Positions 53,867 to 60,805 of a stretch of 60,805 bases of DNA are shown here, one piece after another; position 1 is the first letter of the stretch; every line of letters begins with the position of its first letter. Below the pieces are notes generated by a model. It was not told where the DNA came from and made no database searches. It was given only the letters and a program-made list of their open reading frames with translations. Source of the stretch: JANMCE01 sp963791625 (GTDB taxonomy: Bacteria; Actinomycetota; Acidimicrobiia; Acidimicrobiales; Ilumatobacteraceae); assembly GCA_963791625.1 (NCBI GenBank), contig CAWBTA010000013.1, forward strand, positions 1-60,805. The letters are read 5' to 3'. The position numbers and the translations under genes are program-made.

Positions 53867-53920
53867 ACCGTTACGTTACGCGCGATGCCATTAGCAGAAG
53901 GTGACCATCGACCAAACTTC

Positions 53921-54412
53921 TTATGAATCTCCAGAAGGATGCCGTGGCAATTCCGGTCGGCCGTGGCGCGACAGGGATGCGTTCGACCAGGCCGGTTGCC
54001 CGGTGACCTCGGTACCAAACCAGTCGGGAGGGACGAATGTGGCGGCGCTTTGTTCGTCAGCGAACTCCACCTCGGTGGTGCAGAGTCCGGTCAGGTCTCC
54101 GGCATAGAGGTCGACTTCGGCCAAGTTTTCGCCGAGGGTCACCCGGGTGCGTCGCTTGTCGATACGCCGACCATTGGTGTGCACCCACAGCGCTTCGGCG
54201 TCCTCGGGGTCGATCACGGCCTCCACCTCGGTGCGGCTCAGGCCCTTTCCCGCCTTCACGGTGAGGGTGGCAACCACCGGGGTGATGCGCACCCGCGCCT
54301 CGACATCGCCCTCCTGGGCTAGGTACCCCTGACGGATAGGGACGCCGGTGGTCAGGTCGGCGGGAACGCGATGAGCGTCGACCAGAAACTTTCGTTCGAT
54401 TTCGACGGCCAC
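53921..54412 (-). CDS. CYTH-domain triphosphate-binding enzyme
   Basis: 163-residue CYTH protein. It begins with the diagnostic EIERKFLV (about 4-11) and has GYLAQEGDVEARVRI, TVKAGKG and TEVEFAD, the charged tunnel residues of triphosphate tunnel enzymes. Likely hydrolyses a tripolyphosphate or nucleoside triphosphate. It is transcribed away from the CHAD gene with only 44 bases between the starts. Confidence 0.9.
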   Translation of the reverse strand: MAVEIERKFLVDAHRVPADLTTGVPIRQGYLAQEGDVEARVRITPVVATLTVKAGKGLSRTEVEAVIDPEDAEALWVHTNGRRIDKRRTRVTLGENLAEVDLYAGDLTGLCTTEVEFADEQSAATFVPPDWFGTEVTGQPAWSNASLSRHGRPELPRHPSGDS

Positions 54413-54456
54413 CCCATGGAGTATTGCGCACCCGTGCAGCTAGCGTCGGCGAAACG

Positions 54457-55978
54457 ATGTTCACGACGACGCTCGTAGCGAAGGCGGCTGATATGGCCGA
54501 GCTTCTCGCTGCGCTTGGGCATGCCGATTTCGAGATCGACATAGCGGAGCGCCGCAGTTACCAGTGGCACGACACCTTCGATGGTCGGTTGCATGCGGCA
54601 CGGCTTCAACTGGTGCTGGCCCGCGGTAGAGACAACGAGCTGATCCTTGCGTCTGCCGATTCGGGGCCCGCCAGTGTTGCGCTATCCACGGTTCCGAAGT
54701 TTGTGGATGGGTTGCCTGCGGGACCGTTCCGGTCTCGCCTCGGCGCGTTGGTCGAGATGCGGGCACTGCTACCAACGGTTGGGTGTGCCGCGGAGGTTAC
54801 CGAGGCTTGGCGCCGTGACGGGTCAGACAAGATCGTTTCGGCCGTGCGAGTTCTCTCCGATGTGCGGACCACGAGCGGTGTGTCGCTGGCCGCCACGGTT
54901 GTCGAAGTCGACGAGCTTCCGGGCCACCCGGGCGCAGCGAAACGAGTCCGGCAACTGATTGCCGCGTCGGGTTGGGCCGAGAGTGAATCGACGCTCGTAG
55001 AGCTCATCGCCGAGGCCAGCGGTTCCGACCTGGCGGGGTTCCGGGACTCGCCGACCGTTCCACTCAAACCGGCCGATCAGGCCATCGATGGTTTCGCGGC
55101 GGTCCTGCAGAACCTCGCGGCCAGCATGACGGCGAATCTCGCGGGAGCGATCGCCGATATCGACACCGAGTTTCTGCACGATCTTCGCGTCGCTATCCGC
55201 CGAACGCGGGCGATCCTGAGTCGAGCCAAGCGTGTGCTGCCGGAGGAGGCCCGCCAGCAGTTTCAGCTGGCCTTTGCCGACTTCGGTCGTGAGACCAGCG
55301 CCGTTCGGGACCTCGACGTGTATCTCCTCGGGTGGGACCACGATGTCGCATCGCTCCCGCCGGCGACGCGCTCAGCGCTCAACCCCATCCGTGCGCTCCT
55401 CGTTCAGCGGCGCCAGCAGGCGCAGCAGGAATTGCGGAAGGTGCTGATGTCAACGGCCACCCAGGAGCTGTTGGCTTCGTGGTCGGAATGGTTGGCCGAA
55501 CCCGGTCCTGCTGAGGCATCCGGACGCCCGCTGGGCGCGTTCGTTGCCGACCAGATCATGAAGGTCGAGCGGCGCTTGGTCACCGATGGGCGAGCGATCA
55601 CCGACGAGTCGCCCGCGGCCGAAGTGCATCAGCTCCGGAAGGATGCGAAACGCCTTCGCTACTTGGTGGAGTGCTTCGGAGGTTTGCCGGGAGACGTGCC
55701 GAGGAAGGCGTTCGTCGGGCAACTCAAGGCGCTGCAGAACAACCTTGGGGTTCATCAGGATGCCGAGGTGCAGGCCGAATGGCTCCGTCACGTCGTGCTG
55801 ACGGACCCGTCGGTTCGTGGCCACGACGAGACGCTGGTGGCCGTCGGCCAGTTGATCGAGTCGATTGAGCAACGCCGAGCGCGATGCTCGTCGCGAGTTT
55901 GCGCATCGCTTCCGTCAGTTCGACTCCGAGGTGACCCGTCGGCATCTTCGCGAGCTTGTCCGCGGGTGGTCGACGTGA
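54457..55978 (+). CDS. CHAD-domain protein with degenerate CYTH-like N-terminus (frameshifted near the end)
   Basis: About 507 residues from ATG 54457. Residues 1 to about 190 look like a worn CYTH domain (WHDTFDGRLHAARLQLVL) without the ExExK motif. Residues about 220-500 form a helical CHAD domain with its conserved histidines and basic residues: TEFLHDLRVAIRRTRAIL (about 236) and AAEVHQLRKDAKRLRYLVE (about 388). CHAD domains bind polyphosphate. Without correction the frame runs into ParA as a false 764-residue fusion; one extra base at about 55879-55884 explains it, since REFAHRFRQFDSEV and RHLRELVRGW follow in the next frame to a stop at 55976-55978. That stop overlaps the ParA start. Confidence 0.85.
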
Positions 55979-56718
55979 AAGTCGTGGCCACCTACAGCAT
56001 CAAAGGCGGAGTCGGAAAGACAACTGCCGCGGTGAACCTTGCGTACGAAGCGACGCGTGCCGGGGTTCGTGTGCTTCTGTGGGATCTCGATCCCCAGGGC
56101 GCAGCCACCTTCTTTCTCCGGGTGAAACCAAAGGTGTCGGGTGGTGCAGAGAGGATGGTGAGCGCGAAGGGAGACTTGGCGCCGCATGTGCGGGCCACCG
56201 ACTTTCGGTCGTTGCACGTGGTGCCCGCGGACTTCTCGTTGCGTCATCTCGACCTGCATCTTGATGACACCAAGCACCCGACCCGTCGTCTGGGTGCGTT
56301 ACTGGAACCTCTCGCCGACCAGTACGACCTTGCCCTACTGGATTGTCCGCCCTCGATCTCCTTGAGTAGTGAGAGCGTCTTCGGCGCGGCTGATGCGCTG
56401 CTCGTTCCCACCATTCCAACGACGCTGTCGGCCCGGACCCTCACTCCACTCGTGGACTTCCTGGCTGACTGGTCGAAGCCACCGAGACTGCTTCCGTTTC
56501 TGTCGATGGTCGATCGGCGAAAGAAGTTGCAAGTGGAACTTGTTCAATCGTTGACCGAAACGTGGCCGAATATGCTTCCTACTGCAATCCCAAACTCAAG
56601 CGTGGCTGAACGCATGGGGGTTGAACGGGCGCCCATTGCCGCGTTCGCGCCGAACACCGCAGTGGCCCGCGCGTTTCGGGGGCTCTGGTCGGACGTTTCT
56701 GCTCGACTCTGGAGTTGA
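55975..56718 (+). CDS. ParA/MinD-family ATPase
   Basis: 247 residues from GTG 55975. Deviant Walker A KGGVGKTTAAVNLA (about 10-23), WDLDPQGAAT (about 36-45) and Walker B LLDCPPSISL (about 122). It overlaps the corrected CHAD stop by four bases (GTGA), so both are translated together. No ParB gene or parS-like repeat is adjacent. Orphan ParA proteins position chromosomes or protein and storage bodies; the CHAD link suggests polyphosphate granules as cargo. Confidence 0.88.
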   Translation: MKVVATYSIKGGVGKTTAAVNLAYEATRAGVRVLLWDLDPQGAATFFLRVKPKVSGGAERMVSAKGDLAPHVRATDFRSLHVVPADFSLRHLDLHLDDTKHPTRRLGALLEPLADQYDLALLDCPPSISLSSESVFGAADALLVPTIPTTLSARTLTPLVDFLADWSKPPRLLPFLSMVDRRKKLQVELVQSLTETWPNMLPTAIPNSSVAERMGVERAPIAAFAPNTAVARAFRGLWSDVSARLWS

Positions 56719-56735
56719 AGGCGGCCGGTAGCGAG

Positions 56736-57584
56736 TCAGGCGCGCCACACACCGAAGTCCCGCCAACCTTCCTGTCGATGCCAGCGCACGACCTGGTTCA
56801 AGGTGGAAGCCAACCACACCGCGTCGATTGCCCGTGGCACGTGGGGTTCGGCCAATCCCCGCACCAAATTCCTCAAGCCGAACGCGCCGAATGGTCCGGT
56901 TGCCGTGCTGTCGATCCAGACGAAAAGATGTCGTTCGGCGTACACGGTGGCCTGCGCCAGGTTGGACATGGTGTCCGGCTTGGAGGCGTACTCCTCGGCG
57001 ACATCGACCAGCGCAGACGGACCGGTCCAGGCACCCGACTGCTGGAGCGCAACGCGCACCTCACCACCAACCGTTGGCTCGGCCCGTTCGGCCCGCACGA
57101 ACGAACGGGCACCCCGGTGATACCAGGTGCGTGCGACATCGTGCAGGTCAGTGCTCATCAATCGAGATGCATGCGGACGGTCGGCTGGCTGCATCCCGTT
57201 GATGGCAGTGCCGTCGAAAAAGCACGGCCGTAGCCGAAGCGTCTCAAGCCCCGACTGCTCAATAAGGACCACGGCACCAACCAGCGAGTCGGCCACAATG
57301 CCGACGCCCATGGAGCGAGCGAAGCCGGCATCCCAGTTGTGCGTCAGACTCGCCGAGAGCCAGACTCGGTTGTCGATTTCGGCGTGCGTTTGCAGGGCAT
57401 TCGGATCGGTGCAACGGGTCACCTCCACCGCCAGTCTGCTTCCGTCGAAACGCTCGACGTCGAAGTCGTGGACCTGCTCCGATCCGCCGCCCAGGTCGGT
57501 TGGTGTGGCGCGGCCGATCACGAGTGACGCAACGATCGTTCTTGCGTCATCTTCGGCATCCCAGGTGGATCTCATCGGGCTCAT
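56736..57584 (-). CDS. Hypothetical protein, 282 aa
   Basis: Not recognised. No signal or membrane segment. VHDFDVERFDGSRLAVEVTR (about 38-57) has a D...ExT/K spacing that recalls PD-(D/E)XK nucleases, but no family is assigned. Convergent with ParA, 17 bases apart. The codon use matches its neighbours. Confidence 0.7.
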   Translation of the reverse strand: MSPMRSTWDAEDDARTIVASLVIGRATPTDLGGGSEQVHDFDVERFDGSRLAVEVTRCTDPNALQTHAEIDNRVWLSASLTHNWDAGFARSMGVGIVADSLVGAVVLIEQSGLETLRLRPCFFDGTAINGMQPADRPHASRLMSTDLHDVARTWYHRGARSFVRAERAEPTVGGEVRVALQQSGAWTGPSALVDVAEEYASKPDTMSNLAQATVYAERHLFVWIDSTATGPFGAFGLRNLVRGLAEPHVPRAIDAVWLASTLNQVVRWHRQEGWRDFGVWRA

Positions 57585-57677
57585 GGTTCCTCAGGCGGCA
57601 TCGAGACGTCATGGCGGAGCCGAGGACGTTCCCACAAAGTTCACACAGACGCTGAACTTTTACGCAGGCGATCATTT

Positions 57678-58952
57678 CTACGGCCGAGTGGGAGTGACCG
57701 GGGTGGTTGCGGGGCAGGGGCCGTCTTCGGCCTGGAAGCGCGGTGAGCCGATTTCGCGGGCGCTACCGACCCGAAAGACAGTGCCATTGGCGGACAGCGT
57801 GAAGGTGCCGTCGCCGGAGAACGAACCAACGTTGACGATCTCGGCGTCGGTGTCGGTGGGCGGCATGATGTTGGGCAGTTGGCCCAGGCCGGCCGGCGGC
57901 GTGCAGCGCGTGTGCAACTCGGAGCCACGCACACTGGGGAACGGGTTGACCGGCGTTCCGTCGGGCCGGTGAATTTCGAAGTGGACGTGCGTGGTGGCCT
58001 CGGCATCACCGCTGTCGCCCATGTAGCCAAGGAGCTGACCGGCGGTTACCAGGCTGCCTTCGGCGACACCGGGAGCGAAACGGAAGACCAGCGGGTTGCT
58101 GGCATCGTCGGTTCCGGGGGCGTCGTTGTTCATGTGGTAGTAGCGGTAGTCCCACCCGTCGTTGTCGGTGATGACCAAGCCCCAACCAGCAGTGACGTGA
58201 TTCTGGACGACGTGGGTGACGCGGCCATTGGTGACCGCCACGAGGGGCTGCAGTTTGGAGCCGAGGATGTCGACACCGATGTGGAAGTGGGTGGCGATGT
58301 CGGCGCGGTAGTCACCCCACCCGTCGGAATAGCTCACCGGCCCGAGCGTCGGGAAAATCATGGCGCGCACCGGCCAGCCGCCCGGGGGAACGACGGCCAG
58401 TGACACCGGAACCGGCGCAGCCGGATCGACGGGTTTCAGGGGAGCAGTGGATGTGGTCGTGGCGATGGTGGTGGTCGTCGATGTGCTCGTACTGCTCGTG
58501 GCCGTCGGCACCGCAGGCTGCCCGCCGGGGACTGTCGTGGTGGTCGACGCGACGGTGGTGGTGGACGATGGTCCGGCTGTTGTCGTGCTTGTGGTGGTCG
58601 GTGTGCTCGATAAGGGCGGATCCGTCGACGTCGACGTATTGGTCGCCAGCGTCGACGAGGTGGTCGTCGTGTCGCCGACCCCGTCGGAGTTCGAGGTCAC
58701 CATGGTGGCAGCCGTCGTTGATGTGGTGACCGCTTCGGCTGACGGGTCAGACGTTGTCGGACCAACCGTCGAAGTCGTGGTCGGCTTCAGGGCCGGAGGG
58801 CCGAGCGGGGTGACCGTGGTAGCCGGCGTGGTGTCAACGGTGGTTGGCGTGGGGGGCGGGGCGTCGGCCGCCATGGCCGGGGCTGCGGCCATGAAGGCCG
58901 TGGCCGCGACAGAGGATAGAGAAAGGAACAACCGCCTTGACATTGCAGCCAT
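57678..58952 (-). CDS. Secreted M23-family metallopeptidase
   Basis: 424 residues. A signal peptide (MSRRLFLSLSSVAATAF, cleavage after AMA at about residue 28) is followed by a Thr/Ser/Pro-rich linker to about residue 180, then an M23 domain. Zinc ligands: HFHIGVDI (His and Asp about 221-226) and HVHFEIH (about 320). Expected to cut peptidoglycan cross-links or bind the cell wall. It diverges from the exosortase gene. Confidence 0.9.
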   Translation of the reverse strand: MAAMSRRLFLSLSSVAATAFMAAAPAMAADAPPPTPTTVDTTPATTVTPLGPPALKPTTTSTVGPTTSDPSAEAVTTSTTAATMVTSNSDGVGDTTTTSSTLATNTSTSTDPPLSSTPTTTSTTTAGPSSTTTVASTTTTVPGGQPAVPTATSSTSTSTTTTIATTTSTAPLKPVDPAAPVPVSLAVVPPGGWPVRAMIFPTLGPVSYSDGWGDYRADIATHFHIGVDILGSKLQPLVAVTNGRVTHVVQNHVTAGWGLVITDNDGWDYRYYHMNNDAPGTDDASNPLVFRFAPGVAEGSLVTAGQLLGYMGDSGDAEATTHVHFEIHRPDGTPVNPFPSVRGSELHTRCTPPAGLGQLPNIMPPTDTDAEIVNVGSFSGDGTFTLSANGTVFRVGSAREIGSPRFQAEDGPCPATTPVTPTRP

Positions 58953-59181
58953 GATCCCCGCTCGGCAGGTGCCGGGGCGCGGCTGGACGCACTTCGCCCG
59001 GAACTGTTCATTTCTCGTTAAGAAAGCGGTTGCTGACCGTTTGTATGCTCATCTTCGTCCGAAACGGTCGGCGGATGAGCAACATTTCGGTGAATTCCTC
59101 GGGAAGCCTTCATTTGTTGAGGGAAACAAGAGGGCGGTCCAAACCATGATGGAAGCGGCAAGACACACGAAAGGCGGGATT

Positions 59182-60237
59182 GTGAGCACTGCAGTCGTAG
59201 AGAACGGAGTCGCGGCGCAGAGCCATGCGTCTTGAGACGCTCGCTGCGCGGCGTAGCGATCATCGTGGCCACTACGGTCGCCTATCACCGTTCGCTTTGG
59301 ACGCTGGTCCGCAACCTCGCACTCGATACCCCACTGGCGTACCTCGGGTCTCATCCCGTTGATCTCGGCTGGTCTCGCCTACTCGGCACTGCGCAATAAC
59401 GAACCGGGTCCGCCCATCCACGACCGACAGATCGACTTCATCGTCGGTGTACCGCTGCTGATCGTGGCGCTCTACATCAACCTTTTGATGCCAGCGCAAT
59501 TGTCCAGCCAATATTGGATCTACCGCCTGGACATGGTGTCGCTGCCGCTGTTCGTCGCTGGCGCATCGATGTTGCTTTACGGCCTGCGGCCCACGTGGCG
59601 GGCTCGCTGGGCCGTGATCTTTTTGATGATGGCATGGCCGTACCCTTACACCGTCGCGCTGCTGCGGTGGCTGGAAGGATTCACGCAGCTGACGATCTCG
59701 ACTCTTGCTTTCGTCGTTCGTTTCATTCCCGTTGCAAGTCACGTTGCGACGGGTGACGGTTCCACGTTTGCACTGAAGCACGGGGTGGACACCTTCAAAC
59801 TCAGTGTTGCGTCGTCGTGCTCGGGCGCGAACAGCCTGGTCGGATTCTTCCTTATCGGCGGGGCACTGATTACCGCCGTGCGGGGGCCTCGTCTGCAGAA
59901 ACTCTTGTGGATGTTGATTGGCTCCGCGCTCACCTGGGTGCTCAACGTCGTGCGCATCATGATCATCTTCGCGGTCGGCCAGAAGTGGGGCCAGAAGATT
60001 GCGGTCGACGCCTTTCACCCGGTGTTGGGCCTCATCCTCTTCAACCTCGGCATCGGCATCTTGTGCATCCTGCTTCCCCGCTTCGGCATGCGCATCGGCC
60101 GGGCGCAAGAGCGAGGATGCAATTGGTACCAGAAAACGGTCGTGCCGACTCGCAAGTGGGTGCTTGCGGTCCCGGTCGTTGCGGCCGTGATGCTCACGCT
60201 TGGCTTAGCCAACAGCGGATCGCGAAGTACGGCTTGA
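59182..60237 (+). CDS. Exosortase/archaeosortase family protein (multiple frameshifts)
   Basis: The core from 59359 has about seven membrane spans and the active-site Cys in SSCSGANSL (about residue 154 of that part), Arg in NVVRIMIIF and His in FHPVLGL: the exosortase transpeptidase triad. Upstream the protein goes on in other frames: LRGVAIIVATTVAYH to PLAYLG in the frame from 59232, joined by removal of one T at 59349; a GTG at 59182 with AGGCGGG before it joins if one T is restored near 59232. Near 60205-60235 the frame breaks again before the EpsI-like part. Cleaves PEP-CTERM-like sorting signals of secreted proteins. Confidence 0.82.
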
Positions 60238-60805
60238 TCGCTTCTGACCTGGGTATTCCTCGCCTCGACTCGTTTGCCAAGTCGCCGCCCAAGCTGCCCA
60301 ACTGGAACGCAACAACAAAGACCAACACCTACGACTTTGCTCGTCGATTCTTTGGTGACGACTCCACCTGGAATCGCTACTCGATGTCATCGGCTGGTGC
60401 GGACCAGAGCGAACTATGGGCGTCTTCGCCGATTATTGCTGACGTCATCACCGGCAGCAGTCTTACTCGCTTGGAAACGTGGGGGCTTGAGGCCTGCTAC
60501 AACTTCCACGGCTACGAGGTGAAGGACCAACAGACTGTCGACCTCGGCGGCGGCATCAAGGGCACCACTTTGCGTTTTCGCCCGAAGGGTTTCAAGGCCA
60601 TGTACTCAACCGTGTTCTGGCATTGGCCGGTATTGGAGAACGGGAAGATCCGATACGAGCGGGTGACGCTGATGCTGCGCGACGACGGCAACACCAAGGT
60701 TCGCGTTCCCGACAGCGCAGGGGCGACCGGAATTGGCGACAAGATCAACGACCAGCTGTCCCGAGGCAAGATTGGAACGGGGCCAACGAACGAGCACGAC
60801 AAGGA
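60219..60805 (+). CDS. EpsI-like exosortase-associated domain (partial at window end)
   Basis: Open to the window edge in the frame beginning about 60219: KYGLIASDLGIPRLDSF, then LETWGLEACYNFHGYEV and MYSTVFWHWPVLENGKIRYE. The WGLxACYxFHGYxV and FWHWP blocks resemble EpsI/DUF3485 proteins that accompany exosortases. A span that would suit its N-terminal anchor (KWVLAVPVVAAVMLTLGLA) is in the exosortase frame just upstream, so the original gene may be a fusion broken by one lost base; otherwise TTG 60234 is the start. Confidence 0.72.
   Translation, partial: MAKYGLIASDLGIPRLDSFAKSPPKLPNWNATTKTNTYDFARRFFGDDSTWNRYSMSSAGADQSELWASSPIIADVITGSSLTRLETWGLEACYNFHGYEVKDQQTVDLGGGIKGTTLRFRPKGFKAMYSTVFWHWPVLENGKIRYERVTLMLRDDGNTKVRVPDSAGATGIGDKINDQLSRGKIGTGPTNEHDK

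Noticed and set aside
55975..56718. ParA as a plasmid partition gene
   Set aside because: No ParB, no clustered repeats and no replication gene nearby; coupling to CHAD suggests another cargo.
58380..58860. Possible DNA tandem repeat
   Set aside because: Repetition is at the codon level (Thr/Ser) in the peptidase linker, without a fixed unit.
58360..59235. Val/Gly-rich plus-strand ORF of 291 residues
   Set aside because: Antisense to the Thr/Ser-rich linker of the M23 peptidase; the bias follows from the repeated codons. Only its last few codons may be the exosortase N-terminus.
1..60805. CRISPR arrays, rRNA and tRNA genes
   Set aside because: No regularly spaced repeats and no cloverleaf-like or rRNA-like segment was seen by eye on either strand; a search program could still find a tRNA.

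Overview
The window is high-GC DNA with tightly packed genes, many ATGA/GTGA start-stop overlaps and frequent GTG starts. F420-type and luciferase-like oxidoreductases, a DUF5317 membrane protein, a PPOX-class flavoenzyme and several actinobacterial-looking catabolic enzymes suggest an actinobacterium, most likely an Acidimicrobiia relative. This is an inference from gene content; no rRNA or tRNA gene is visible. At least eight otherwise well-preserved reading frames contain 1-2 base indels, so the sequence looks like a draft or metagenome consensus with residual errors, and some apparent long ORFs or fusions are artefacts of this.

Layout. 1-6511 (minus): a lipoprotein-like dienelactone hydrolase (cut by the window edge) and a four-gene nitrate/nitrite operon (binding protein, permease, ATPase, NirB). 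6768-18236: a catabolic island for methoxylated/phenolic aromatics: a LigM-type O-demethylase, a GntR regulator, a luciferase-like enzyme, an isochorismatase-like hydrolase, then an operon of TfdB-like phenol hydroxylase, meta-cleavage hydrolase and MhpB extradiol dioxygenase, followed by a molybdenum hydroxylase large subunit, a VOC protein and a non-canonical SDR. 18240-26200: accessory DNA with a Fic/HTH pair (mobile mystery proteins B/A), a stand-alone LigD polymerase, SDR, Old Yellow Enzyme, a higBA-like toxin-antitoxin pair and decayed GMC oxidoreductase and ankyrin genes.

26216-39712: a second catabolic and regulatory stretch: luciferase-like enzyme, two-component system, acyl-CoA ligase, PPOX protein, DUF3237, flavin monooxygenase, HxlR regulator facing an acyl-CoA dehydrogenase, the two saccharopine dehydrogenases of the lysine/aminoadipate route, and a VOC/HsaA-like pair. 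39843-50143: an inositol-phosphatase/DUF3500 fusion, PhoH, a c-di-GMP operon led by a 30-residue peptide, and a heterodimeric ABC exporter. 50422-60805: alpha/beta hydrolase, GT-C-like membrane protein, a Uma2 nuclease framed by a 29-bp direct repeat, NUDIX, divergent CYTH and CHAD genes with a ParA ATPase overlapping CHAD, an M23 peptidase, and an exosortase with an EpsI-like partner running off the window.

Most notable candidate for new biology: the CYTH / CHAD / ParA locus (53921-56718). CHAD domains bind polyphosphate and orphan ParA ATPases position cargo, so this may be a polyphosphate-granule positioning module. The operators next to the two toxin-antitoxin-like pairs and next to HxlR, the Uma2 insertion and the exosortase region are further points of interest.
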